Source: Verrucomicrobiota bacterium (lineage in GTDB: Bacteria; Verrucomicrobiota; Verrucomicrobiia; Limisphaerales; Fontisphaeraceae). From it: 50,365 bases of DNA. Both the position numbers and the translations under genes were made by a program. This document shows, one piece after another, positions 16,607 to 24,489 of the stretch. How positions within the stretch are numbered: the first letter of the stretch is position 1; the number at the start of each line of letters is the position of its first letter. The notes below the pieces were generated by a model that was not told the DNA's origin, did no database searches, and was given only the letters and a program-made list of their open reading frames with translations. The stretch lies in contig JBAXGN010000028.1 of assembly GCA_037139415.1 (NCBI GenBank), positions 1 to 50,365 on the forward strand, in the 5' to 3' direction.

Positions 16607-17344
16607 ATGTCGTTTCACACCATCACCCACAACGCCAAGTATCGTTTCGCCACGCTGCACAATTTCGGCTGCATGTTCCGGTGCCCGGTGTGCAGCTACA
16701 AACTGCACAGCGGCCCCGAAGGCCGGCCCGGCTACGCGTGGCCCAAGCCGGATGGTTTCCTCACCACCGAGCAAATCAAGGAAGCGCTGCGCACGGTGGA
16801 CCTGGCGACGCTGTATTTCATGGGCGGCGAGCCCACCATGGCGCGGAACCTGGCCGAGCTGCTCGGCTTCGGGAAGAACACGCTGGGCGTGCGGACTTTC
16901 CTGGGCCATTGCAACGGGTGGAAGCTCGACCTGCCAAACCTGGATGGCGCGAACGTCGGCTTGAAAGCGTGGGACCCGCAAGTGCATCGCGCCTATACCG
17001 GGCGGGAAAAGGAACTGATCTTCGGCAATTTCCAGCGCGCCTTTGAGGCCGGGATGGATCTCAAGGCGAACGTGGTCTATGTGCCGGGGCTGGTGGACGT
17101 GGACCAGGTGGAGGCCATCGCGGCATGGCTGGGCAGCCTGAGCCGGGACATCCGGTTCCATATCATGGGCTATATCCCGGTGCCGGGGCAACCTTACGAA
17201 CGCCCGACGGCGGAACAGATGACCGAAGCGGTGGCGTGCTGCCAGCGCCATCTGAACCAGGTCGGCATGTCGCATCTGACCTCGGAAGAGGCACGCAACC
17301 ATGCGGTGCGGGATGATCGTTTCGCGGTGAAGCAAATCGCTTGA
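16607..17344 (+). CDS. Radical SAM protein, activating-enzyme-like
   Basis: 245 residues. The cluster motif is C22-M-F-R-C26-P-V-C29, the canonical CX3CX2C that binds a 4Fe-4S cluster and SAM. The GGEP motif lies at 73-76 (LYFMGGEPTMA), and VGLKAWDPQVHRAYTGREKE resembles the 'DLKAFDPE.HR..TG' segment of pyruvate-formate-lyase-activating enzymes. The length equals a bare radical SAM barrel with no auxiliary SPASM domain, though extra cysteines occur at CNGW and ACCQ. It sits between the binding protein and permease of one ABC transporter with gaps of two bases and one base, so it is a built-in part of the transport operon. Possible jobs are ligand modification, ligand release or activation of a glycyl-radical enzyme encoded elsewhere. 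Sequence does not decide. Confidence 0.9.
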   Translation: MSFHTITHNAKYRFATLHNFGCMFRCPVCSYKLHSGPEGRPGYAWPKPDGFLTTEQIKEALRTVDLATLYFMGGEPTMARNLAELLGFGKNTLGVRTFLGHCNGWKLDLPNLDGANVGLKAWDPQVHRAYTGREKELIFGNFQRAFEAGMDLKANVVYVPGLVDVDQVEAIAAWLGSLSRDIRFHIMGYIPVPGQPYERPTAEQMTEAVACCQRHLNQVGMSHLTSEEARNHAVRDDRFAVKQIA

Positions 17345-17345
17345 A

Positions 17346-18374
17346 GTGTTCACGCACCCTCCATCCCGCGCCCGTTGGCTCATGCCCGCCCTGCTGGCTG
17401 GGCTGGTGCTCGCCGGGTTGGCGGGATTGATGGTCGGCAGTGTGGCGGTTGCGCCGGGAGAAATCGTCAAGCGGCTTTGGGCCGCGCTGCTGGGGCAAAG
17501 CGCCCATGATCCGACGGACCAGATTTTGCTGGCGGCGCGGTTGCCGCGGCTCGTGCTGGCGGCGTCCGTCGGGAGCGCCCTGGCGCTGGCCGGGCTGGCG
17601 GCTCAAACTCTCTTCCGCAATCCGCTGGCGACGCCCTCCATCATCGGGGTGTCCAGCGGTTCGGCGCTCGGCGCGGTGCTGGGGTTGCTGCTGGCGGGGC
17701 GGGCGGGGTTTTCATCCTCGGTACTGGTGCCGGTGTTCAGCCTGGCAAGCGGGTTGGCGGTCACGGCACTGGTGTTTGCGCTGGGGCGGCGCGGGAGTTT
17801 CTTTGGCCATGCGCTGCTGCTGGCGGGCATTGCCATTGGTTCCCTGTGTTCATCGCTCACCACGGCCGCGCTGTACCTGGCCGGCGAACGCTTGCAGGCG
17901 ATTGTTTTCTGGCTCATGGGTGGATTGTGGCAGGCCAACTGGCGCGATGCCTGGTTCATGCTGCCGCTGGCGCTCGGCAGTTGCGCGGCCCTGTATGTGC
18001 TGGCTCCGGCCATGAACGTGGCGCTCGTGGGCGAGCGTTCCGCGCATGATCTCGGCCTGAACCTGCCGCGCTTGCAACGCCAATTGCTGCTCATGATCGC
18101 GGCGACGACGGCGGTGGCCGTGAGCCTGACAGGCGTGATTGGTTTCATCGGGCTGGTGGTGCCCCATTTGCTCCGGCTGGTGATCGGCGCGGACCATCGG
18201 CGGCTCGTTCCGGCAACGGCCTTGGGCGGGGCGGTGCTGCTCATGGTGGCGGACATGCTGGCGCGCACTCTCGCTTCACCAGCAGAAATTCCGGTGGGCA
18301 TCCTGACCGCCGTCGTGGGCGCGCCGGTGTTTCTGTGGCTGCTCAATAAACGGCTCGGGAGGCCTGCCGCATGA
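17346..18374 (+). CDS. FecCD-family ABC transporter permease
   Basis: 342 residues with about nine or ten helices. Family motifs are RLPRLVLAASVGSALALAGL, AQTLFRNPLATPSIIGVSSG, AGERLQAIVFWLMGGLWQAN, the LGLNLPRLQR coupling-helix region and VSLTGVIGFIGLVVPHLLRL. I use GTG 17346, one base after the TGA of the radical SAM gene. ATG 17382 (MPALLAGLVLAG) is an alternative. The protein is the inner-membrane channel of a siderophore-, heme- or cobalamin-type importer and works as a dimer with the next gene's ATPase. Its stop overlaps that gene's start by four bases (ATGA). Confidence 0.93.
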   Translation: MFTHPPSRARWLMPALLAGLVLAGLAGLMVGSVAVAPGEIVKRLWAALLGQSAHDPTDQILLAARLPRLVLAASVGSALALAGLAAQTLFRNPLATPSIIGVSSGSALGAVLGLLLAGRAGFSSSVLVPVFSLASGLAVTALVFALGRRGSFFGHALLLAGIAIGSLCSSLTTAALYLAGERLQAIVFWLMGGLWQANWRDAWFMLPLALGSCAALYVLAPAMNVALVGERSAHDLGLNLPRLQRQLLLMIAATTAVAVSLTGVIGFIGLVVPHLLRLVIGADHRRLVPATALGGAVLLMVADMLARTLASPAEIPVGILTAVVGAPVFLWLLNKRLGRPAA

Positions 18375-19138
18375 GCCTGCGGGTCGAAAGTCTTTCCTTC
18401 GGATATTACGCTGGCCATCCGGTATTAAACGGCCTGAACCTGGAAATCCGGGCCGGGCAAGTGACGGGGTTGTTTGGACCGAACGGCTGCGGGAAAAGCA
18501 CCTTGCTGCGCTGCCTGAACGGGGCGCTGCATCCGCAATCCGGCGCGGTGCTGCACCAAGGGCAACGGCTGGACAAGCTGACGCCGCGTGAAATTGCCGC
18601 CCGCATTGCCGTGGTGCCGCAAGAGACTTCGGCAAGCGTGCCGTTCCTGGTGCGGGAAATGGTGATGATGGGGCGGTTTGCCCGTTGGGACCTGTGGGGG
18701 CAAGAGTCCCCGGTAGATCATGCGGCGGTCCACGCCAGCCTGGAGCGGGTCGGCGCGGCGGACCTGGCCGACCGCCATTTCGATGAACTCAGCGGCGGCG
18801 AACGGCAGCGGGTCATCATTGCCCGTGCGCTGGCGCAAGAAACACGGGTGCTCCTGCTCGATGAACCGGCCAGCCACCTGGACATTGCGCACCAACTGGA
18901 GGTGTTCCACTTGGCGCGGGAACTGGCCGGCGAAGGGTACACGGTCCTGATGGTGTGCCACGACTTGGTAGTCGCGCCAATGTTCGTGGATGAGGCGGTG
19001 TTGCTGAAAGCCGGGAGAGTTTTTGCCCGTGGGGCCGTCCCGCAGGTGCTCCGGGCGCAGAACCTGGCGGCATGTTTTGGGTGTTCGCTGGGAATCACCT
19101 GGCCGTCTCCCGGCGCGGCGACAGTCATGCTGGGGTAA
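18371..19138 (+). CDS. ABC transporter ATP-binding protein, FecE/BtuD type
   Basis: 255 residues. Walker A is GPNGCGKST (36-44), the Q-loop is in AVVPQETSASVPF, the signature is LSGGERQRVIIARAL, Walker B is VLLLDEPASHLDI, and the switch histidine is in MVCHDL. This is the usual ATPase of FecCD importers and it closes the six-gene operon. Translation is coupled to the permease through ATGA. After the stop (TAATGTTCTTTTTCG) there is a T-rich stretch but no strong hairpin. Confidence 0.95.
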   Translation: MSLRVESLSFGYYAGHPVLNGLNLEIRAGQVTGLFGPNGCGKSTLLRCLNGALHPQSGAVLHQGQRLDKLTPREIAARIAVVPQETSASVPFLVREMVMMGRFARWDLWGQESPVDHAAVHASLERVGAADLADRHFDELSGGERQRVIIARALAQETRVLLLDEPASHLDIAHQLEVFHLARELAGEGYTVLMVCHDLVVAPMFVDEAVLLKAGRVFARGAVPQVLRAQNLAACFGCSLGITWPSPGAATVMLG

Positions 19139-19207
19139 TGTTCTTTTTCGTTCGCACATTGTGCAGTGCTGGTACTAAAGGGGCTTCCGGGAGAGGCTGT
19201 GTCCGGG

Positions 19208-19792
19208 CTAAAGCCACTTTTTGAGTTGTTCCCGAAGTAGGTTGCGCGCCCGGTAAAGACGGGATTCAACGGCCTTGGGTGTGCTCTGCAAGACCGTGGC
19301 CGCTTCGGCTACCGGCAGGGCTTCCCACTCACAAAGAATGATGGCTTCGCGCATGTCGTCCGGCAGAGCTTGCACCGCCGCGCGGACGGCTTTGGCCCGT
19401 TCGGCAGCCTCGGCGGCCTGGTTGGGATCGGTGGTTGCGGCAGGCAAGGTGTCACCCAGGGTTTGCTCGGTCGTTTCGGATTCGGCATCGAGCGAGACGT
19501 TCGGGTGCCGGGCATGCCAGCGATGGTGGTTGCGGGCCAGGTTCGCGGCGATGGTAAACAGCCAGGTGCTGAATTTATGTTCCGGATTATAGGTCTCGCG
19601 GGAGCGATAGACGCGAACGAAGGTGTCCTGCGCCAGATCGTTGGCATCGTCTTCGTTGCCCAGCATCCGGCAGAGGAAATGAAAGACCCCGGGGGCGTGC
19701 CGGTCCATCAGGTTGTTGAGAGCCGCATCGTGTCCGCCTGCCAGCTTCGCCATATCTGCCCGGTCCAGGGCTTCCGTATCAACGGTGTCCAT
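19208..19792 (-). CDS. ECF sigma factor (CnrH-like position)
   Basis: 194 residues from ATG 19792 (MDTVDTEALDRADMAKLAGG). The frame is open to 19846, but that start would run further into the upstream gene. Region 2 is clear: DALNNL-type helix DAALNNLMDRHAPGVFHFLC, DDANDLAQDTFVRVYRSRET, and FSTWLFTIAANLARNHHRWH. After an Ala/Glu-rich linker, region 4 is LPDDMREAIILCEWEALPVA followed by EAATVLQSTPKAVESRLYRAR. It overlaps the upstream sensor gene by 14 bases, so it is the third gene of a minus-strand operon with the anti-sigma and sensor genes. It should direct transcription of its own operon and of the divergent cysteine-rich protein gene. A damaged second copy lies at 12964-13378. Confidence 0.93.
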   Translation of the reverse strand: MDTVDTEALDRADMAKLAGGHDAALNNLMDRHAPGVFHFLCRMLGNEDDANDLAQDTFVRVYRSRETYNPEHKFSTWLFTIAANLARNHHRWHARHPNVSLDAESETTEQTLGDTLPAATTDPNQAAEAAERAKAVRAAVQALPDDMREAIILCEWEALPVAEAATVLQSTPKAVESRLYRARNLLREQLKKWL

Positions 19793-20273
19793 GGGAATTG
19801 GGATTCGCTGGGGACATGGTGTGTTCAACCTGCTCGTGGAAGCCAAGGGTCAGGCGCTGCATCTCGGCGAGGTAACGCCGGCCTTGCTCCGGAGGCATGA
19901 CCTGACTGACTTCGCGGAAGTGTTGCAGCATTGCAGCCTGGCATTGGGCGCGCAGGGTGCCGACTTCGATGAGCTTTTGCTCGATGGCGGCGGGCGTGCT
20001 GGTGCTGGCGGCCAGCATTGTTTGCAATTCGCGCTTCCGGGAATCAATGCGCTCGCAGAACTCGCGGCACTTGGGCAGGTAACCGTCGTGAAGTTCGCGC
20101 ACCCGGGCCAGGTCGGCGTCGTTCAAGTGGAACTCCAGCCGCAACCAGGCGAGGTCATCACCGGGTTGCACCGCATGTTGAATGCACCAATGAGCGGCAA
20201 GGCGTTGACTCGCGAGAAAAACCGCAACTCCGGCGAGGAGCATGGCGACGAAGATGAGGAGCGGGCGGCGCAT
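19779..20273 (-). CDS. Periplasmic metal sensor-like protein (CnrX/CpxP/Spy type)
   Basis: 164 residues from ATG 20273. An N-terminal helix anchors it (PLLIFVAMLLAGVAVFLASQ) and a helical periplasmic domain follows. Candidate metal ligands are H28, C30, H33, H49, H62, C69, C73, C111, H118 and several Met. The patterns LHDGYLPKCREFCERIDSRK and CQAAMLQHFREVSQVMPPEQ resemble helical heavy-metal sensors of the CnrX/Spy group, but with a Cys-x3-Cys pair that CnrX of Cupriavidus lacks. Start four bases after the anti-sigma stop and the overlap with the sigma gene show one transcription unit. In CnrYXH the sensor releases the sigma factor from the anti-sigma when Ni or Co binds. The analogous role here is inferred from order and topology. 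Confidence 0.72.
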   Translation of the reverse strand: MRRPLLIFVAMLLAGVAVFLASQRLAAHWCIQHAVQPGDDLAWLRLEFHLNDADLARVRELHDGYLPKCREFCERIDSRKRELQTMLAASTSTPAAIEQKLIEVGTLRAQCQAAMLQHFREVSQVMPPEQGRRYLAEMQRLTLGFHEQVEHTMSPANPNSHGHR

Positions 20274-20277
20274 GGTT

Positions 20278-20604
20278 TTAGTGGAGGCTGTTGGGCGCGA
20301 CGGCGGCAAGATAACGCTCCTGGGCTTGTTGCTTGGCCGCACTGTCACTGGTGACCACACCCGTAAGTCCGCCCGCCACCAGCAAGAGCGTCAACCCCGC
20401 CATGGCGAAGCGCGGCAGCAGCAACTGCTCCACCCAGCGTTCCAGCCAGGCCAGGGGCGTGGGCGATACGGTGGCCCTTTTTTCGGATTTCTCGATGCGG
20501 CGCCAGACGGATTCCTGGAAGCGCGGCGGTAACGGTGGCGCGGGCCGGGCCTCGCGCAATAGTGTGCCCAGTCGTTCGCCATCCGGTTCGTTTATTGTGC
20601 TCAT
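20278..20604 (-). CDS. Small single-pass anti-sigma factor candidate (CnrY-like)
   Basis: 108 residues. The N-terminal 60 residues are cytoplasmic and charged (GERLGTLLREARPAPPLPPR; FQESVWRRIEKSEKRATVS), one transmembrane helix follows at about 64-86 (FAMAGLTLLLVAGGLTGVVT), and a short periplasmic tail ends in YLAAVAPNSLH. No zinc-binding HxxxCxxC motif is present, so it is not a ZAS-type anti-sigma. It is the first gene of the minus-strand operon and matches the size and topology of CnrY. The assignment rests on position and topology, not on sequence identity. Confidence 0.65.
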   Translation of the reverse strand: MSTINEPDGERLGTLLREARPAPPLPPRFQESVWRRIEKSEKRATVSPTPLAWLERWVEQLLLPRFAMAGLTLLLVAGGLTGVVTSDSAAKQQAQERYLAAVAPNSLH

Positions 20605-20768
20605 AATCGTTCCTTCGTTGAGATATATACCCCAAGCCCGGCGGGATCACGCATAAAACCTTGCGAAAAATTCTTTGCGGGTTTCTGCGAGTGCCGGGGT
20701 ATGCAGTTCAGAAGGCGGTCACAGTGGCTGCCAAAACAACAAAAACTGAAACAAAAGAAAGAAATAAT
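20605..20768. promoter_or_regulatory. Divergent promoter region of the sensor operon and cysteine-rich gene
   Basis: A 164-base gap between two divergent starts. On the plus strand CCTTGCGAAAAATTCTTTGC is followed by GGGTTTCTGCGAGT, an arrangement that could be an ECF-type -35 (TGCGAAAAATT) and -10 (TGCGAG) with about 13 bases between. No consensus is known for this sigma group, so this is a candidate only. The A-rich stretch before ATG 20769 (AAAAGAAAGAAATAAT) could act as the ribosome-binding region of the cysteine-rich gene. Confidence 0.3.
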
Positions 20769-21173
20769 ATGAAGACAATTAAAAATATCCTCACCTCTCT
20801 GACCCGTGGAACATGGATCGCGGCCGTGGCCGGAATCACGCTCGCCGCCAGTAATGGCATGGCGCAAGATCGGGGCGCCACGCAACTAATCAAGCCGCAC
20901 CCGCACAACTCGGTGGCCGAAGTGCAGAAGGTGGCGGCGGGCGACCCAGCGGTCATGGCTTGCCCGAAGTGCAAGGACTCCTTGGTGACGGAGGCGGAGA
21001 GTACCGGCAAGGGCGCGAACCCGACGGTGACCAAGACCTACCTGCAACATGGCTGCCCCACCTGCAGCACCAAGATCGCGACCGAAGGGGTGGGGAAAAA
21101 TGCCAAGGACACCGTGAAGCACTCTTGCAAAAGCGGCAGCAGTGAAGGCGCGTCTTGCTGCGCCATGAAATAG
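20769..21173 (+). CDS. Small exported cysteine-rich protein
   Basis: 134 residues from ATG 20769. A signal peptide ends near residue 32 (WIAAVAGITLAASNGMA-QD). The mature protein has CPKC (65-68), HGCPTC (94-99), HSC (118-120) and a terminal CC (130-131), which is seven cysteines in about 100 residues, and HPH at 44-46. Two CxxC pairs plus single Cys and His look like a metal- or thiol-reactive site in the periplasm. I recognise no named family. The gene is divergent from the CnrYXH-like operon and is the obvious candidate target of its sigma factor. A hairpin terminator follows at 21208. A damaged copy of the last 28 codons lies at 13373-13463, next to a damaged copy of the sigma gene. Confidence 0.8.
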   Translation: MKTIKNILTSLTRGTWIAAVAGITLAASNGMAQDRGATQLIKPHPHNSVAEVQKVAAGDPAVMACPKCKDSLVTEAESTGKGANPTVTKTYLQHGCPTCSTKIATEGVGKNAKDTVKHSCKSGSSEGASCCAMK

Positions 21174-21207
21174 AGTGGCAAACCCAAGCCGGACAGCAGC
21201 TGAGAAA

Positions 21208-21235
21208 AGCGGCTCGCACACGCGGGCCGCTATTT
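21208..21235 (+). terminator. Hairpin terminator, copy 1
   Basis: A stem AGCGGCTCGC / GCGGGCCGCT of 10 bp (one T-G pair) with loop ACAC, followed by ATTTGCGTTT. It lies 35 bases after the cysteine-rich protein stop. The second copy at 13497 keeps the fold with a compensating base-pair change, which supports a real RNA hairpin. Confidence 0.7.
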
Positions 21236-21254
21236 GCGTTTACAGAACACTGTA

Positions 21255-21338
21255 AATGGCACGCGGCCCCCAACCGGCCAGCGAGGAAAACCGGCGCGGG
21301 ACCAGACCGCGGGCGGGGTAGAAACACGCCATGGTGAG
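21255..21338 (-). pseudogene. Fragment of an aquaporin gene
   Basis: On the minus strand this reads TMACFYPARGLVPRRFSSLA followed by GWGPRA, against TMACFNPARDLAPRLFSSLA and GWGGVP in the intact glycerol-channel gene at 29811-29893. DNA similarity is clear by eye over about 84 bases with one indel. The NPARD channel motif has become YPARG. No other part of the gene is present. The fragment starts right where homology between the two copies of the sensor module ends. Confidence 0.75.
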
Positions 21339-21416
21339 AGAATTCCCCGAAACCAGATTCTGGTAAACCTTTCCCGCGTCGGGATGATGGCCTGATAGAC
21401 CGGGAGAAAAGGTGTT

Positions 21417-24341
21417 TTATGGTTTCACGCGGAGGTTTTGAATGGGGATCACGGCCAGTTCGGCGCTGTTGTGATTGCCGCGCCGGCCGCCGCCGTTGGA
21501 GTAGCCGACGTAGAGTTTGCCTTCGTGTTCGATGGCGCACGGATAGGAGAGGGGCGCTCCGTCGGCCACATCGCCGGGGCCTTGCGGGAAGGCGGAGGGA
21601 CGGATAATGAAGATCTGGCTGAGCACCGACTCGCCCGGTTTGCTGACGGCAATGGTGAGCGGTGTGCGGCGTCCGCCGCTGTTAGCGGTGGTGGTGCAGA
21701 CGAGGTAGCGCTGGCCGGTACTGAGCATGCCGGCGGCGGGCTTGGAGGTGGCCATGGGCAGGTTGCTTGGTGCCGAGGCGATCCAGGTGCGGCCGTAGTC
21801 CTTGCTCACGGCAATGAGCGCCTGCGCTTTGGCGCCAAAGCGGGCGATGCTGGTCACTTTCGGGCCATCAACGATGATGCCCGATTCGCCCCACATCGTG
21901 AGTCCCTCGACGGCTGGGATGACTACGAGATCCCATTTTGTGAAATCATCGCCATGGCTGATGGCGACAGCCGCGGGGTTCTTGCTGGTCTCGGAAATCG
22001 CACCCGCTTTGATGCCAGGCATGATCCAGTTTCCATCCTCCATCTTTACCGGCTGATTCAGCGCCCAGAAACCGTCATCAACAACGACACCCTGCGACTG
22101 CCACGCACTGGTGCTTTCCTCGAGCACAAAAGCCCGCGTGTGAATCTTTTGCATGCGACCATAAAACGCGCCGTGGAAGGCCCATAGCTTGCCACCATGT
22201 GAAAGGAACACGCCGTGGCTGATGGACAAGTCCGGCACTCCCGCCCCGGTCCCGATGGTGAAGGTCTCGCCCCACGTTTTACCGCCATCCGCGCTGATAC
22301 GGCCGCGTGCTTCTTCGCCGTGCGTGTTCTCTTCGCCCTTGTTGTGACCGAAGGATGCGAACAGCTTTCCTTTGTGCCAGGCGAGGCCAACGCCATGCAG
22401 CCAGATGTAGCCGTCTTTTTCGGGTTCGTTGGCCTTGATGACCTGAAACGTCACGCCATCGAGCACGGGCGCATCAGCGGCCTTTGGCAGCTTTACATTC
22501 GCATCCCAGAGCGGGGTGTCGGCGATGATGGCCTTCGGGATTTCATGCGTAGCCGCGACTGGCTGGTAGATCCCCGCAATCTCCGCCGCGCTCCATACGC
22601 GCGGCTCCCAGCGCGCCTCATCCACCGCGCCGGTGAACTGCTGCAGCAGTCGTCCGCGGTCGTTCACTCCGCCAAGCGTGATCGGTGCCTCCGTGGCTGG
22701 GAGCGCCTTGGTAAGTGTGATTTCACCGGCGGGCTGCCCATTGAGAAAGAGCGCCGCTTTCGCGTCAGCGACGGTAAGCGTAACGAGATACCAGCGGCCC
22801 GGCTGCAAGGCCTCGACCGGGTTGATGCTCTTCCATTTCTCCTGCTGCAGATAGGCGCGCAGGCGGCCGTTCGACTCGATTGCCAGGCTCCACTGCCGCT
22901 CGCCGAACGAGTAGCGATTCTTTGCCGCGATCAGTTGCTGCCCACTCTGCGGAGCATAGGGATTCATCCACACGGAGAACGTGAATCCCTCTGCTCCGCC
23001 ATTGAGCCGACCGCTGTCTTTCAGCTCGATGACCTGACTCCCGTCGAGCACAAGGCACTGGCCGTTCACCCCCGCCGCTTTCGTCGCGGTGCCGTAAACT
23101 TTGATCGCGTCATCCACCGCATTGAGCGGCCAAAGCCGTGCGGTGGCAGGTTTGGCGGGTTGCGTGGTGGCGGGCTTGGGAGTCTTCACGCCGGTTGCCT
23201 TGTTCACCAGGACGCGCAGTTGGCTCCTGGGCGAAGTGAGTTTGCCTTCGAGCACTTCGGCTTCGGTGAAGATGGCCATGAGGATCTCTTTGTCCCGCGC
23301 GCGCTGGAAATCATAGATCACTGAGATCCTGCCATCGGCTGCCTGCACGCCATCGGGGTAGGCTGCGCCATCGCGTTCGTCGAGCAGCAGCCCGCCTTTC
23401 CAAGTGCGGCCATCGTCGTCGGAAAGAAACGCCGTCAGGTGCGAACGCCCCTTTGCGCCGGCTGGCGGATTTTGCCGCACCAGCAGCAGCCGGCCACTCG
23501 CCAGCCGGCGAATGAAGAAGCGCGTGGTCAGATGCGGAATCGCGCTGGCCTTCACGTCTGACCATGTCTTACCGCCATCCGTGGACACGCTTTCACCGAG
23601 GCCCGTGATGCAGTTGTCACCCGTGGCGAACTTCCCGCGCACCAGCATCCACAGCGAGCCATTCGTTCGCTCGACGATCATTTGCTCATCGGCGCTGCGC
23701 GATTTTCGGTCGGGGATGCTGGCCGCACCCAGTTCGACAAACGACGCCCCGTGATCCGTCGAAACCACCACGCGCGAGCTGGCCTCGGAATACCATGATG
23801 ACACCGGCAGCAGCCACCGGCCATCCTTCGACACCGTCGGCTTGTTCATCATCACGCCTTTCGCGATCGCACGCGGTGCCGACCACTTCGCATCGGCTTT
23901 ACCCGAGTCCGTGGTCGTGATCGCAAAGGTGACGAAGGTTCCGAAAGCGCGGCCTTTCGGCTGGGTCGTCTCTTGTCCCCAAAACAGCCAAAGCCTGCCC
24001 TCGGGATCATGCCATCGGCATGGATCAAAAGCGCGCACGGGTCCGTCGCCATCGGGATCAAGCACGAGCACGCGCTGCCAGGTCTTGCCATCATCGCCGC
24101 TCGTTGAGAGCAGGATGTAATTGTGGGCATCCTCAGTGAGACCACCGCCATACCAAGTCGCCCACAAGCGACCATTCCCCGCCCGCTCAATACCAGCCAC
24201 TCCTTGAAACAGCCGTGCGCTGTCCGCGTATTCCGGGCTGGGAGAGAAGTTTGGCACGGCTGGAATGGCGGCGAGGTTGGTTTCCATGGCCGGAGCCAGG
24301 GAAGCGAAAGCGAGCAGGGAGAGGAGGATGAAGTGGTTCAC
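21417..24341 (-). CDS. Secreted double sialidase-fold protein with internal LamG domain
   Basis: 974 residues. A signal peptide (FILLSLLAFASLAPAM) is followed by a first exo-sialidase (BNR/Asp-box) propeller at about 40-390 (LSTSGDDGKTWQRVLVLDPD; ESVSTDGGKTWSDV; FLSDDDGRTWKGG are Asp boxes S.DDG.TW). A LamG/concanavalin-like domain covers about 405-600 (FTFSVWMNPYAPQSGQQLIA; GRWYLVTLTVADAKAALFLN), and a second six-bladed propeller about 630-970 (RISADGGKTWGETFTIG; VSKDYGRTWIAS). The likely activity is hydrolysis of terminal sialic acid or a related sugar. It is last in the minus-strand glycan series, 148 bases after the esterase gene. Substrate specificity cannot be read. Confidence 0.88.
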   Translation of the reverse strand: MNHFILLSLLAFASLAPAMETNLAAIPAVPNFSPSPEYADSARLFQGVAGIERAGNGRLWATWYGGGLTEDAHNYILLSTSGDDGKTWQRVLVLDPDGDGPVRAFDPCRWHDPEGRLWLFWGQETTQPKGRAFGTFVTFAITTTDSGKADAKWSAPRAIAKGVMMNKPTVSKDGRWLLPVSSWYSEASSRVVVSTDHGASFVELGAASIPDRKSRSADEQMIVERTNGSLWMLVRGKFATGDNCITGLGESVSTDGGKTWSDVKASAIPHLTTRFFIRRLASGRLLLVRQNPPAGAKGRSHLTAFLSDDDGRTWKGGLLLDERDGAAYPDGVQAADGRISVIYDFQRARDKEILMAIFTEAEVLEGKLTSPRSQLRVLVNKATGVKTPKPATTQPAKPATARLWPLNAVDDAIKVYGTATKAAGVNGQCLVLDGSQVIELKDSGRLNGGAEGFTFSVWMNPYAPQSGQQLIAAKNRYSFGERQWSLAIESNGRLRAYLQQEKWKSINPVEALQPGRWYLVTLTVADAKAALFLNGQPAGEITLTKALPATEAPITLGGVNDRGRLLQQFTGAVDEARWEPRVWSAAEIAGIYQPVAATHEIPKAIIADTPLWDANVKLPKAADAPVLDGVTFQVIKANEPEKDGYIWLHGVGLAWHKGKLFASFGHNKGEENTHGEEARGRISADGGKTWGETFTIGTGAGVPDLSISHGVFLSHGGKLWAFHGAFYGRMQKIHTRAFVLEESTSAWQSQGVVVDDGFWALNQPVKMEDGNWIMPGIKAGAISETSKNPAAVAISHGDDFTKWDLVVIPAVEGLTMWGESGIIVDGPKVTSIARFGAKAQALIAVSKDYGRTWIASAPSNLPMATSKPAAGMLSTGQRYLVCTTTANSGGRRTPLTIAVSKPGESVLSQIFIIRPSAFPQGPGDVADGAPLSYPCAIEHEGKLYVGYSNGGGRRGNHNSAELAVIPIQNLRVKP

Positions 24342-24489
24342 AGGTTTTATTCTAGATGGAAGGCGTCGTTCTCCTTGCTGTTCACGAGTGGAGAGGGTTA
24401 GTGAGATTTATCTCGGTCATACGCTCTTGCCGATGAATTTCAGCGTTCGTAGTATCGGCTTGGGATGGCGAGAAGTGTGCGGTTTGGTT

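Noticed and set aside
20953-21540. A 195-codon minus-strand frame across the end of the cysteine-rich gene
   Set aside because: It joins antisense of the cysteine-rich gene, the terminator and the aquaporin fragment and has no coherent protein character.
22215-23324. A 369-codon plus-strand frame opposite the sialidase
   Set aside because: The minus strand encodes Asp boxes and a LamG domain continuously. The plus frame is a shadow.
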